Positions 25,952 to 36,526 of a DNA stretch of 64,000 bases are shown here, piece after piece. Both the position numbers and the translations under genes were made by a program. The stretch is from JACRDG01 sp963760985 (GTDB lineage Bacteria > Desulfobacterota > Desulfomonilia > Desulfomonilales > Desulfomonilaceae): the NCBI GenBank assembly GCA_963760985.1, contig CAVXFM010000015.1, positions 806,001 to 870,000 on the forward strand, read 5' to 3'. Position 1 is the stretch's first letter. Every line of letters begins with the position of its first letter. The notes under the pieces are model-generated. The model ran no database searches. It was not told the origin of the DNA and saw nothing but the letters and a program-made list of their open reading frames with translations.

Positions 25952-27640
25952 ATGGCCGGTTGCGAGCCAATAATTTCGTCCCTGGAGCATCTTTTGCCGG
26001 AATCTCAAGCTCGCCTGACCTTGACTTCAGGGAGCGCGGGAACGCCACCGGATTCCGTCACATCGACGCGAGGTCCGCGGGAATTGTCCCAGACGGCTCC
26101 TTTTTTCGGGTCCCGCGTGATCACATGGATTGTCGCGGTCATGGTCTCGCTTCTGATGAACTTCCCTGGTCCGGGATGCGCGGAAGTTCCGACCGCCCCG
26201 TCTCCGCAGGAGGTAACGCCGGCAGCCACGGTCAAAGGGGATGTCAACAAATCGAACGGCCAGCAGCCTGCTGCGGTCAAGATTCCCATCGAGGGGCAAG
26301 GACCCGAAGTGGGGACCGCGACCAACAAGCAGGGCACCCCATCCAAGACTCGCACGCAACCCGATGAGCGGCTTTCACCCGTCGCGACGGAACCGATTGA
26401 CAAGGCAGGAAAGAAGGTGGGCCGCAAACTCGACGAGATGGCGGTAAAATCTTCGCGCCTGCTGGGACATTGGGTGAATTCGAAAGCCTTCAACGGAATC
26501 ACGTGGTTGAAGCTCTTTGTTTCCGTGCTCATGCTCCTCGTGGTGCTCCTCGTTGAACGCACCCTCAATCGCTTGATTCGGCGACGGCTCCAAAGGATAA
26601 ACATCGAGGAACGCCGGCCGGCTTGGTTTGAAGTGGTACTGGAAGCCGTATGCAAGCCGCTGTGTCTGTTTATTTGGGTATACGGAACATATGCCGCGCT
26701 CGCTCCGCTGTTCGCCAACTTCGAGACCCCCTTTGGCCCGAATATCTTGAAGGAATATGCTCAGAGGGCGGCTGACACGGGTGGACTCGTCGCGGTCATT
26801 TGGTTTGTCTTTCGGGTCGTACGGCTTGTGGACATGCAGCTCGACGCGCGGGCTAAATCCCCGGAAAGCAGAATAGACGATCTCCAGGTTTCTCTCATTG
26901 GAAAGACCCTTCGCTGGGTGATCGTCATCGTGGGCGGTATCGTGGTCGTCCAGTATGTGACCGGGATTCAGGCTGCGCCAGTGCTCGCGTCCTTGGGCAT
27001 AGGAGGATTGGCGGTGGCGCTCGCTGCCAAAGAATCCATCGCGAATCTGTTCGGCACGGTAACCATTGCGTTTGACCGGCCATTCAAAGTGGGTGACAGG
27101 ATTGTCATAGACAAACACGATGGATTTATAGAGTCCGTGGGATACAGGAGCACAAAACTGCGCTTGTGGAGCGGCAATCTCGTGAACATTCCCAACGAGA
27201 AGATCATCAGTTCCAGCGTGGAGAACTTCGCAAGGCGGCCCTACATCTTGTGGAGAACCGATCTCACGATCACCTATGACACACCTCCGGAAAAGGTTGA
27301 CCGGGCAGTGGAGATAGTCAAAGAGATATTGGGCAATGACGAACAGACCAGCAAGGAACTTCCTCCTTGGGTTTTTTTCGATGCGTTCAATGAGTGCAGC
27401 CTCAACATTCGGGTGACCGCATGGTTTGAGCCTGAAGACCAGGAGCCCACTCAGTACGCGTATTACGCATGGCGAGAACGAAGTTGTCGCGAGATTCTGA
27501 GGAGATTCAATGAAGAAGAGATAGAGTTTGCCTTTCCCACCAGGACCACGTATCTCGCAAACGATGATAAGCGTCAGCTCAAGATTCACCAACTCATGGG
27601 AGACGGTCCGCGATCTTCTCCCGATACCTCTGATCAGTGA
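25952..27640 (+). CDS. MscS-family mechanosensitive ion channel
   Basis: This protein of up to 562 residues has a signal-like or membrane segment near 55-75 (VITWIVAVMVSLLMNF), then a proline/threonine/lysine-rich periplasmic region. Membrane helices follow near 188-206 and 235-262, and there is a pore-lining region with LGIGGLAVALAAKESIANLFG and TIAFDRPFKVGD. The C-terminal beta domain (GFIESVGYRSTKLRLWSGNLVNIPN) and a cytoplasmic alpha/beta domain complete the family pattern. It opens on membrane tension to release solutes. ATG 25952 has GAGAGGA upstream. The N-terminal extension of about 150 residues is longer than in short MscS proteins. Single-gene unit. Confidence 0.9.
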   Translation: MAGCEPIISSLEHLLPESQARLTLTSGSAGTPPDSVTSTRGPRELSQTAPFFGSRVITWIVAVMVSLLMNFPGPGCAEVPTAPSPQEVTPAATVKGDVNKSNGQQPAAVKIPIEGQGPEVGTATNKQGTPSKTRTQPDERLSPVATEPIDKAGKKVGRKLDEMAVKSSRLLGHWVNSKAFNGITWLKLFVSVLMLLVVLLVERTLNRLIRRRLQRINIEERRPAWFEVVLEAVCKPLCLFIWVYGTYAALAPLFANFETPFGPNILKEYAQRAADTGGLVAVIWFVFRVVRLVDMQLDARAKSPESRIDDLQVSLIGKTLRWVIVIVGGIVVVQYVTGIQAAPVLASLGIGGLAVALAAKESIANLFGTVTIAFDRPFKVGDRIVIDKHDGFIESVGYRSTKLRLWSGNLVNIPNEKIISSSVENFARRPYILWRTDLTITYDTPPEKVDRAVEIVKEILGNDEQTSKELPPWVFFDAFNECSLNIRVTAWFEPEDQEPTQYAYYAWRERSCREILRRFNEEEIEFAFPTRTTYLANDDKRQLKIHQLMGDGPRSSPDTSDQ

Positions 27641-27649
27641 CCGCGCAGG

Positions 27650-27778
27650 TAATCGTTCAGTGCGACCCTTTGCTGGACGTGGAAGATCGAACCACAAAGC
27701 CACAAGACACGGAGAAGTCGACCACCAATCCTTCTCTTTTCTTTGTGTCTTTGTGGTGGTTCATTCCCTCTCACGAGG
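27650..27778. repeat. Dispersed repeat family B, copy 1
   Basis: It begins GTAATCGTTCAGTGCGACCC, then has ACCACAAAGCCACAAGACAC and, in opposite orientation, TTTGTGTCTTTGTGGTGGT, so it can fold into an imperfect hairpin. The copy at 61690-61828 is closely similar over about 130 bp. This copy is immediately followed by family A copy 3. Confidence 0.75.
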
Positions 27779-27885
27779 TCCCCTGAACGCAGATTCGACG
27801 GATCAGCGTCGCTCCGAATGAAGAGGATCTCCCGACATCCAAGAAGAATCGCACAGACAAGACCTTTGGCAACCAGGATAATACC
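27777..27885. repeat. Dispersed repeat family A, copy 3
   Basis: GTCCCCTGAACGCAGATTCG, a GCGTCGCTCC core, CCAAGAAGAATCGCACAGAC and AAGACCTTTGGCAACC, in the same order as copies at 10066 and 49312. Non-coding. Confidence 0.7.
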
Positions 27886-27897
27886 GGCACACAGTCG

Positions 27898-30800
27898 TCA
27901 TGCCTCATCCAGCGCTTTACGGATCTCCTTCAACAGCTCCTCGGATTTGAAAGGCTTGGCCACAAAGCCCTTGGCACCGATTTCCAAGCATTCGTCGCAG
28001 GACGCGTCATTGGAAAGACCGCTCGAAATGAGCACTCGCGTGGAAGGATCGATCCTGAGAAGCTCCCTGAGACAGTCCTTGCCACCCAGGCCCGGCATGA
28101 TGAGATCGAGAATCACCAGACCAAGGCGCTCTTTCTCGCGGGAAAAAACCTCCAGAGCCTTCATCCCGTTGGCCGCAGTAAGAACCTCGTAACCGTTCTT
28201 GAGGAGAATCCTCTCCCCGAGTTCGCGGACCGAGTCCTCATCGTCTGCCAGGAGTATAGCCTCTGTTCCGAGAACTGGCGTCTCACCTGTGGTATCCTTC
28301 GCGGAATTCTCAACGGACGAAATCGCGGGAAAATAGACTTCAAACCGAGTGCCTTTGTTCAGGTCACTCCCACACACGATATGCCCGCCGTGCTGTTTCA
28401 CGATCCCGTACACCATTGCCAGCCCCAAACCCGTTCCCCTTCCCAATTCTTTGGTCGTGTAGAATGGCTCGAAAATGTGTTCGAGAGTTGCCCCGTCCAT
28501 GCCTTGGCCGGTATCGGATACGCAAAGCAATACATGCGGGCCAGGCTTGGCCTCTGCATAACGACGGCAATATTCCTCGTCCAAGGTGACGTTTTTGGTG
28601 ACTAATGGCGAGTGTTCCTCCGTCCGGCATGGCATCCCGAGAATTCAAGGCTAAATTCATGAGAACCTGCTCCACCCGGACCGGATCAGCCAGGGTCGCG
28701 TCGAGGTCTTCTGCCAGGTCCAATCTCATGTCGATCATTTTAGGGATAGTGCGGGCCAACAGTTTTTCTACGTTCCTGATCTGCTGGTTCAAGTTCAGCG
28801 GGACGAGCTTCGGCTTGACCTTCCTGCAGAAGGTAAGAAGGCTCTGTACCAGTTCAGCCCCGCTCCGAGCCGCTTTATGAATCTTTTTCAGGTCATGGTA
28901 CTCCGCATCCTTTTCCGATTTCTCCTCAAGGATCAACTCGGAGAATCCGAGGATCACCTGAAGGAGGTTGTTGAAATCATGGGCAATACCGCTCGCCAGA
29001 GTCCCTATGGCTTCCATTTTTTGGGCTTCACCCAGTTGATCCCTCAACGAGGCTCTCTCCGCCTCTGCTCTTTTGAGCTGGGTAAGGTCCAAGTCCACAC
29101 AATACATTTCCTTGCCGCCACGTGAGTTCTCCAGCATTACGCGAGTGGCAAATACCGGCACAAGGGAACCATCCTTGCGCATGAGTTCCAATTCGCCGGC
29201 CGGTATCCGTTCGCCGTTCGTCAACCAGTTGTTCACCGCAGCAATGACCCCGGAACGCATCGCGGGCGGTATGATCAGGTCTTCAAGCTGTCTGCCGAAC
29301 GCGTCGCTTCTGGAGTATCCATAGAGCCTCTCACTGGCGGAATTCCAAAAAACCACGGTTTCTGTTTTCGTCGTATCCCTGAACCGGCACGCTGGAAACA
29401 TCTTCGACAAGCGCGCGAAAGCGGCGTTCACTTTCACGCAACGCGACTTCTGCCTGTTTGCGCTCAGTGATATCACGTGAGATAGAGAGCGCAGCGAGCT
29501 CACCACGGCAAGGGAAAAGCCTTACATTACTCTCCACGATGATTCGCCGCGCATCCTTGGTTACGTGCACCCCTTCGAACACTGCTTTCTTGTGGGCGAG
29601 TAGTTCTGCTCGCTTGGCAGTGAGTTCCTGGTAACTTTCCGGGTCAACGATATCCGCGGGAGTCATTCTCAAAAGCTCTTCTCGAGTGTAACCCAGCCTT
29701 TGCCATGCCTCATCGTTTATCTGGATAAAACGCCCTGGAGTGCCGTCTTCGCTCACGCGGTGCACAAAAACCGCGTCATTGATACTTTCAAAGAGTACTG
29801 TATATTCTGCCTCACTCTGGCGGAGCGCTTCTTCAGCCTCCCTTCGGTCCGAGATGTCAGTCATAAAAACAAGAGCTGCAGGCCGCCCTTCCCATTGGAT
29901 CATCACGCTGTTGATCTCAACCCATTTGATCGCGCCGTTCTTGTGCAAGACTCTGAAACCGTACCGGGTGGGTAGTTCTTCGCCACGAAGTCTCCTCACA
30001 TGGTTCTGGTACACCATCTCCCTATCGTCCGGGTGAATGAATGCACTGAACGGTTGAGAAAGAACTTCCTGTTCGGAGTATTCGAGCAATCGAGCAGTCT
30101 TGGGGTTTGCAAATTTCAGCGCTCCGTCCTGGGCAACAAGAATCGACTCCTCGGCATGATCCACTACGAGACGGTACTTCTCCTCCGAACTGCGCCGGCA
30201 TTCTTCCGCCTTGTCTCTCTCTTCGATTTCATGACGCAACGCCTCGTTGACACGCGAGAGTTCGATCGTTCGCTCCTTGACACGCGTTTCCAATCCGTCC
30301 CGCGATTGCTGAAGAGATGCCAGGAGGGCCTCCTTTTCGAAACGCAACCGCAAGGAGTCTGCTCCAAAGGACCTTAAGTGACGGGCCATGAGCAGCACGA
30401 CTACTAAGAATACCAGGATCACCAGGCCCGTGACCAGGCCTGTGGCATCACCCTTGTACAAGAAGCGGCCGGACAGAGGTACCAGTTCCACCAGAATGGT
30501 CGGAAGGCACGCGGCAGAGGAAGGCCAGTAGAAGGCAGCAGCCCCGCAGCTGATTCCCGCCACGAACAGCGCGAACATGTATTGATGAACTACGGAATTT
30601 TCCGGAAACAGGGCAATCGCAGCCAAGCCCCAGAGCGACCCGGCCGCAATGTTCCTCAAAGCGAATTTCCTCTCCCAGGTGAGCGCATCCACCCGGTCGG
30701 GTCCGGCTTGGAAATACGATTTCACCAGCACGCGTCTTGACAGATGAACGAGCACATACAGCAACAACCACAGGAGGAGGTATACGCGAGGCGAGAGATT

Positions 30801-30962
30801 CCAAAGCGAAACAGCCACAATGGTCGCCCCGAACCAGGCACCTGTGAAGCCGGTTGGACCGTGAGTATAGAGTTGGCGGACAAGCTCCGAACGAATCTTG
30901 CCAGTTAGTTGACTTGAATTGGAACTTGCCACTTCAGAGTCTCCATTCCGGTCAGCATTCAT
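27898..30962 (-). CDS. Multi-PAS hybrid histidine kinase with receiver, two frameshifts in this sequence
   Basis: With two single-base repairs this is one gene of about 1020 residues. From ATG 30962 (GGAGG upstream) the order is several N-terminal membrane segments (from about residue 28), a coiled-coil linker, and PAS domains (KYRLVVDHAEESILV; AEYTVLFESINDAVFV; FRALVEDVSSV continuing as WNSASERLYGYS). Then come HisKA with phospho-acceptor His (LASGIAHDFNNLLQ), HATPase (FEPFYTTKELGRGTGLGLAM) and a receiver (ILLADDEDSV, LVILDLIMPG, FVAKPFKSEE). Break 1 is near the six-A run 29347-29352. Break 2 is near 28605-28609. At each break the other frame continues the family sequence. Without repair the ORFs would look like three separate genes. 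Confidence 0.85.
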
Positions 30963-31651
30963 CCCCACCCTCCCCGGATCGCAGGCATTCTTGTGTGGAA
31001 CGGAAGTCGGTATGACTTCTGGTCACGTCAGCGTTTTGCGTGCGTCATACTCAATTCTGTGACGGTTCTCGCCCAGCGGCAAATTTTGATCGGGGGCGGT
31101 AAGCCCATGCCTGGACCATTGCATCGCAAATGTGGGCCGCAGAGCCTATTGCACAAATCCGATCTGATCGCAACCGTGCTATTCAGAGCCTCGTACGACC
31201 ATCTCGGGCCAATGGCCCGCCTCTTAAAAGTCTGACATACTCTGCTTTCTTTGGCAACCCGTTCGGCAGGCCGTCGGTGCCAGGCCATCGTCCCATGTTC
31301 TCGGGAAAGGATGGCGTGAGGCAATAGCCTCCGCGAGCCTTCTTCACGCCCGCGGCCCATCATATACTGGATGCCAGAAGCTTTGCCCGGGTGAGCCTTC
31401 TTTGGCGTCGGGAGGTCCCGATTCTTTGCGAGCTACGCAGAGCCGTACAATCCCCGTGCAAGGGCCCCGTCATGTTTCAAAAGCACGAGCCATTCGGTCA
31501 GAACTTTCTGCAACGGTGATCGCCGCGCGGAAAGGTCGAGGCCTGAGAAGTTCACACATTCTTGTGGCAGATCTTTCGCTTCTTACGAGATGAATCGTTT
31601 TCAGGGGTTCAGCATCCTATTCACCGCACACATAAATACGGAGGCTGTCCG
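30963..31651. other. Intergenic region with partial repeat A
   Basis: No gene is recognised. Bases 31391-31475 resemble family A in reverse orientation (GGCGTCGGGAGGTCCCG ... GCAGAGCCG). The translated fragment here looks similar to that over the 61403 copy, which explains a chance ORF similarity. The small-protein gene promoter should lie near 31600. Confidence 0.45.
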
Positions 31652-31897
31652 ATGAACGACTATAATAATGAGCAGGAAGAAGAGGTACGCACCCGCGAGT
31701 CTCTTACGGGGCTGGGGTTGGATTCCGGTGTGAAGGACTTGGCATCTCTGAGCCGTGACGAGGAATTCTTTGCGTGGGCAACACATCGCCAGAGGAAAAT
31801 CTCTCCGGTTACCTTTGAGGAAGCTGCTTACCAGCTAGCCATGAGATACTGCGAGACGGAATGCAGAGAATGTAGGGGAAATGACACGTGCTGTTAG
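31652..31897 (+). CDS. Small protein with C-terminal Cys cluster
   Basis: This 81-residue protein starts at ATG 31652 with GGAGG seven bases upstream. It is acidic at the N terminus (NNEQEEEVRTRESLTG), with a middle helix (SRDEEFFAWATHRQRK) and a C-terminal CETECRECRGNDTCC with five cysteines. The Cys pattern could bind zinc or an iron-sulfur cluster. Family not recognised. Confidence 0.62.
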   Translation: MNDYNNEQEEEVRTRESLTGLGLDSGVKDLASLSRDEEFFAWATHRQRKISPVTFEEAAYQLAMRYCETECRECRGNDTCC

Positions 31898-32099
31898 ACA
31901 GCGCACCCTCTCTCTGCCCGGATCGGAAGAATTCGTGGTCCTCCTTGAAAGACATCGTTTTTCACAAAGGGCTTGCGAGGTCCTTTTTCCCCGGCTTAAT
32001 GCCAACCGCGTGACTATGGAGGCGTTGGCCACGTGCCGGGAAGCCAAGGCGAGTCTCACTCAGACGCACATGGCCCAGGGCGACTCATCCGAGTCTTGA
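31881..32099 (+). CDS. Possible small hypothetical protein overlapping the previous gene
   Basis: A 72-residue ORF starts inside the 3' end of the previous gene (17-base overlap) with AGGGG close to the ATG. The sequence LPGSEEFVVLLERHRFSQRACEVLFPR looks like a helical protein, but nothing is recognised. It does not conflict with dctM on the other strand once dctM is ended correctly at 32223. Confidence 0.35.
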   Translation: MTRAVRQRTLSLPGSEEFVVLLERHRFSQRACEVLFPRLNANRVTMEALATCREAKASLTQTHMAQGDSSES

Positions 32100-32222
32100 A
32101 GCCTTGCTTTGTAACGGCAAGGCCCAAGGCTCGCGTGGCTTTGCTTATTCGACAGGTCCCACAGACCTTGCTCGCAGCAGACCTGGACTTCCGAAATCCG
32201 TGGCTTCCCTCACTCACGAACC

Positions 32223-33519
32223 TCACTGCGCGTATCCCATGATCCTCGGAAGCCAAAGCACCACATTCGGGCAAGTACGTCATGAACAAGAGGACCGCGA
32301 TCTGAATGGCAATAAAGGGGAGCACCGCTCGGGTTACCCAAAACAGGTCCTTATTGACCATTGCACCGGTAATATAAAGGCTGACCCCCATGGGCGGAGT
32401 GCAGTAACCGATGGCCAGGTTGACGGTCATGATCAGGCCGAAATGCATCACATCCACGTGGAATCCCGCGAGCATCGGCAGAAACACCGGGCCGAGGATC
32501 AAGGTAGCGGATATGATGTCCATGAACATTCCCACTACCAGGAGCAGCACGTTCATTGCCAACAGAAAAATATACGGCGAATGAATTGTCGACAAAACCG
32601 CCTCGGTGATTTTTCCCGGGATACTCTCCAAGGTCAGGAGTCGTCCGAAGCACGTCGCGCCCGACACGATGATCAACAGCGTCGCGGAAGTGACTGCAGA
32701 CGACACGGTGATCTGCTTCACCTGGCGCCAGTTCATGGAACGGTGTATGACCAGCTCCACGAAAAACGCATAGACACAGGCCACGACTGCCGCTTCATTG
32801 GCAGTGAATGCGCCGGAAAAAATGCCGCCGAAGATGATGACCGGCAGCATCAAAGACCAGAATCCTTCTTTGAGGATGCCCAACATCTGGCCGACGCTGG
32901 GGACCGGTTCGCGGACGATCTCTACGTCCTTCCAGAAACAAAAGTACGTGTACACACAAGTCAAGCCTATGATCAGGACGCCCGGAATAAAGCCTGTCAT
33001 GAACAGGCCTTCCAGGGACACGTTGCTGATCATGGAATAGAGGATCATCCCGATGCTCGGAGGAATGATCACCCCGAGATTTCCTGAGGTGGTCATTACG
33101 CCCACCGCGTAATTCATTGGGTAACCGTGCTTCAAGAGCGCAGGGATCATGAACCCGCCCAGAGCCACCACCGTGGCCACGGTAGACCCGGAGATCGCGC
33201 CGAAAAGGCCGCAGGCCAGAATACCGGCCATGCCGAGCCCCCCGGGGAGCCAGCTGACTAAGGCGTTGGCTACTTTGATGAGCTTTTCCACGATGGATCC
33301 CGCGGTCATGATGTTGCCGCAGAGGATGAAGAAAAGCACCACCACAAGCGCAAAATTGTCCAAGCTCCGGAAAAGCGTCTGAGCGAGCAACAGAATCGGC
33401 AAGTCGGTGAACAAAGCGAAACCGAGGACGGCAGTGAAAAATAGGCACATGAACACGGGGACGTAGGCTGCCATGCCGCCCAATAGAATCAGAAGAATGA
33501 TAACGTGACTCGACTCCAT
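32223..33519 (-). CDS. dctM: TRAP transporter large permease DctM (frameshift near the 3' end)
   Basis: This is an integral membrane permease with about 12 helices, beginning MESSHVIILLILLGGMAAYV, with family motifs such as GCGLFGAISGSTVATVVALG-like glycine-rich loops (ACGLFGAISGSTVATV), YPMNYAVGVMTTSGNLGVIIPPSIGMIL, and AMNVLLLVVGMFMDIISATLIL. As read, the frame runs to 32056 and adds a foreign 60-residue tail. Dropping one C in the CC at 32261-32262 gives ECVLWLPRIMGYAQ and a stop at 32223, the normal DctM end, for 431 residues. It is encoded with DctQ and DctP. Confidence 0.9.
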
Positions 33520-33597
33520 TACGGTGTGTCTCCTAATCGTGCATCGTTCCCAGAGCTTCCGTTGAAACGGGGAGAGTAGCGGTTTTCAGCGCACCCG

Positions 33598-34104
33598 TCA
33601 TTTCGCAGCAGACTTTGCGTCCCTGAGTTCCTGATAATCCTGGTACATGACCTGGATGGTACGGAGGAGCATGGTACCACCCATGACGGGGAGGATCGCA
33701 TACAGATAGACGAGCGGGATTTGCAGGATAATGGTCGCCTGATGGGTTGCTACCTGCATTGCGGCCATTTTCCACCCGTAATAGAGCATCATCACCGCGA
33801 AGATAATGGTGACGAAGTTGCTGAAGTAGGTCAAAGGGAGCTTCAGCTTGGGGACCATGTTCACCAAGGCGTCGATCTTGATCATCGAGCGGTTCTTGAC
33901 AGCCGCGCCGCAGCCGATGAAGGTGGTGTAGATGATCACCTCCCGTACCAGCTCTTCCGACCACGCCAAGGTGTAGTTGAAACCGTAACGCAGCACCACG
34001 TTAAAAAACAGCGCGATAAGCGCCACCATCACGGTGAGAAAAAGAGTCCACTCCTCGAAAAATGTGAGGACCTTGTCGATTCCGTTCAGGATCTTTCCGA
34101 ACAT
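33598..34104 (-). CDS. dctQ: TRAP transporter small permease DctQ
   Basis: This 168-residue membrane protein has four helices. It starts at ATG 34104 (AAGGA upstream). Family features include the early FEEWTLFLTVMVALIALFFNVVLRY, WSEELVREVIIYTTFIGCG, LVNMVPKLKLPLTYFSNFV and the final helix near 130-152. DctQ bridges the binding protein to DctM. It lies between dctP and dctM on the same strand, with 78 bases to dctM, so the three form an operon. Confidence 0.9.
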   Translation of the reverse strand: MFGKILNGIDKVLTFFEEWTLFLTVMVALIALFFNVVLRYGFNYTLAWSEELVREVIIYTTFIGCGAAVKNRSMIKIDALVNMVPKLKLPLTYFSNFVTIIFAVMMLYYGWKMAAMQVATHQATIILQIPLVYLYAILPVMGGTMLLRTIQVMYQDYQELRDAKSAAK

Positions 34105-34269
34105 AGGGGCATTCCTTCGGATCTTTGGCAAATGGCGGTCCGGCATGCCAATGCCGGAACCAAGACCTACCCAGTGCACAGCTGTGGAGGCGAGAGGATT
34201 GACCTCGCGGCCACGCCTTGCGGCGATGCAGGGGGACCGTCCCCGGCCCCCGCGTCGGTTGACAGTGAC

Positions 34270-35349
34270 TTAGGGTTTGTACCCCATAAGGCCCTGGACT
34301 TCTTCCAGGAAATTGACGGGTCGGTACGTGTCGCTCGGATACAGCTTGTTGATTTCCGGAGCGTATTTCACATGCACCACGTTGCCTTTTTTCTGCAGGG
34401 TAGCCATGTCTTTCGCGGAAAGCTTGAAAAACTCGACTCCACCCTTCTTGGCCAAGGCGATCTGGTCGGCTTCCTGCTTCACGGTTTCCTTACGGATCTT
34501 GGCGCAGACTTCGTGGACGACTTCTACGAAGGTTTTCTGAAGATCCGGCGGAAGTTTTTTGAACCACGCCTTGTTAAAGATCCAGATGAAAAGCCCCTGG
34601 GCGTAGTTCACCTGGGTGAAATACTTACACACTTCGAATTTCTTGGTGATTTCGCACACCATGGGGGTGTGGTCCAGACCGGTGATGACTCCCTGCTTCA
34701 GGGCCACGGGAACGTCCGGCCATGGCATGACGACAGCATTAAGCCCCCATGCCTTGTACAGCAACTGGTTCACCGCGGCTTCAGCCGTGCGGAACTTGAT
34801 CTCCTTGGCTTCTTGAAGGTTCTTGACCGGATCGATCGTGGCCCACCCGTAGTTGCCGTAACCGGTGATGTCGAGGCCCATGATCCCCTGGTGGTCCATG
34901 GCCATCATGAAATGATCGAAGACCTTTCCGCTCCCCACGAATTTGTCGAGCTTTTCAAAAGAATTGATAAGAAATGGCAGGTTGATGAGCCCGAACCGGG
35001 GTCCCAGGTTGGTGGCCGCCACGGAGCTGCAACCCATCCCCTGGATGGCGCCCATCTGAAGTTGGTTGAGGACTTCGACCTCTCCACCGAGCATGGAAAA
35101 GGGTTTGTAATCGAGATAGATCTGGCCTTTGGTTCGCTTCCAGAGTTCATCCCGAATCGCGAATCCGGCGTACACTCCCTTGATAACAGGGTGGGAGACG
35201 TTGGACACGATGCATTTGTACTTTGCCCCCGATGGATCGAAGGCTGGCTTCCACTTGTCCAGGGACGGTGGCGCTGCGATGGCCGAGCCGATTAAGCCCA
35301 AGCTGATCAAGCAGACAGCGGCGACGAATGCCAATTTTTCTACCTTCAC
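34270..35349 (-). CDS. dctP: TRAP transporter substrate-binding protein
   Basis: This 359-residue protein has a signal peptide (VKVEKLAFVAAVCLISLGLIG; cut after AIA) and starts at GTG 35349 behind AAGGAGG. Motifs: YAGFAIRDELWKRTKGQIYLDY, GGEVEVLNQLQMGAIQGMG, EIKFRTAEAAVNQLLYKAWG, TGLDHTPMVCEITKKFEVCKY. It belongs to a DctP subfamily different from that at 2945. The substrate is likely a carboxylate, but this is not provable here. First gene of the dctPQM operon. Confidence 0.92.
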   Translation of the reverse strand: MKVEKLAFVAAVCLISLGLIGSAIAAPPSLDKWKPAFDPSGAKYKCIVSNVSHPVIKGVYAGFAIRDELWKRTKGQIYLDYKPFSMLGGEVEVLNQLQMGAIQGMGCSSVAATNLGPRFGLINLPFLINSFEKLDKFVGSGKVFDHFMMAMDHQGIMGLDITGYGNYGWATIDPVKNLQEAKEIKFRTAEAAVNQLLYKAWGLNAVVMPWPDVPVALKQGVITGLDHTPMVCEITKKFEVCKYFTQVNYAQGLFIWIFNKAWFKKLPPDLQKTFVEVVHEVCAKIRKETVKQEADQIALAKKGGVEFFKLSAKDMATLQKKGNVVHVKYAPEINKLYPSDTYRPVNFLEEVQGLMGYKP

Positions 35350-35971
35350 CTCAACCTCCTTTTGTGTGAGTTGCGTGATCTCCCGAGTTGCTAAGCCCCT
35401 TTCATTTGCCAGATTTGATTGTCAAGCAAATTACCGGTACATTGCCTTTGAGTCAAGGGAAACATGACGTTTTTGTTCAACCTCACGAACATGCAGAAGG
35501 GCTCTGGGCCCACGATCTTCCCCAGTGCCGATAATCCGGTTGTGGAAGCCTCAGGGGTGCTCCTTTCTCTCTTCTTCCTCTCAAGAGAAGCGGGTCTGGG
35601 GCTACGGGGAGCAGATTCTGATTAGTGGTTGATCTGTCGATCTTTCGAGGAGCATGGACGCCGCTTGTACGGGAAATGGAGTCCGCTCACCCATTTTTGT
35701 GTGCTTTCCTGAGATTCACCATCCTGAATTGTAGGTCTCCCTCACGTGTCTTCGTTCGCCTCGCACGATTGGCCTGCCGCGCCACGTTTTCAAGAAAGCA
35801 TTGCGCCGTCCGTAGCCGAGATCCAACGCCTGCAGCATGCACCTGGTGGTATATGCAAAGCGAATCGGCATAAACCGGTCCGCGGGCCATCGAGCTTGAC
35901 AATTGATTGGCAAAATGATTCTAATTCAAAAGGGCAAGGTGCAAGCATCAGATCTTACGGAGCGTACAAGC
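35350..35971. other. Intergenic region between divergent units
   Basis: It separates leftward dctPQM from the rightward response regulator. No conserved gene, repeat or RNA was recognised. Both promoters must be here. Confidence 0.4.
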
Positions 35972-36526
35972 ATGAAAGAAAAGTCGTACTTAGCAGGAAA
36001 GCGAATTCTGGCCGTAGACGATGAACCCGACGTACTCGAGGCCATACAGGACATTCTTGAAGAGTCTCGAGTCGACTGCGCAAAAGATTTTGACACTGCG
36101 TCCGAGAAATTAAAAACGAATCATTACGATTTGGTCGTTCTCGATATCATGGGTGTGAACGGATTGAAACTGTTGGAAGACGCGGTAGCGAGAAATTTTC
36201 CCGCAGTGATGCTCACCGCTCATGCCATCAACCCCGAAACCCTGATGGCTTGTATTAGGAAAGGGGCTATTTCCTACCTCCCCAAGGAGACACTTCCGGA
36301 TCTCGACGAAGTCCTTTCAGCCATTTTCCGCGCGCACGAACAGGGCGAACCGCCCTGGAAGTTGCTGTTCGAGAAGCTCGGTGATTTCTTCGACGAACAT
36401 TTCGGGCCTGGTTGGAAGGACAAGGAAAAAGCCTTCTGGTCCGAATTCGACCGCACGTACGCGATCGGGAAAGGAATCCAGGAGCGGCTCATGCACGATG
36501 AGCGGGTTCTTGGGAAGGGAGTGTAA
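35972..36526 (+). CDS. Response regulator receiver protein with extended C-terminal domain
   Basis: This 184-residue protein starts at ATG 35972 (GGAG upstream). The receiver domain is complete: acidic pair in ILAVDDEPDVLEAI, phospho-acceptor aspartate in VVLDIMG, threonine in VMLTAHA and lysine in SYLPKE. After the receiver comes a 70-residue tail (LFEKLGDFFDEHFGPGW, then KEKAFWSEFDRTYAIGKGI) with no recognised DNA-binding or enzyme domain. It may act by protein binding. No sensor kinase is adjacent. Confidence 0.82.
   Translation: MKEKSYLAGKRILAVDDEPDVLEAIQDILEESRVDCAKDFDTASEKLKTNHYDLVVLDIMGVNGLKLLEDAVARNFPAVMLTAHAINPETLMACIRKGAISYLPKETLPDLDEVLSAIFRAHEQGEPPWKLLFEKLGDFFDEHFGPGWKDKEKAFWSEFDRTYAIGKGIQERLMHDERVLGKGV

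Noticed and set aside
28364..29506. Independent 380-residue PAS kinase
   Set aside because: It is the middle part of one gene with two frameshifts. Its N and C ends are out-of-frame sequence.
32056..32222. 60-residue C-terminal extension of DctM
   Set aside because: It arises from a one-base insertion; the correct frame stops at 32223 with the normal family end.
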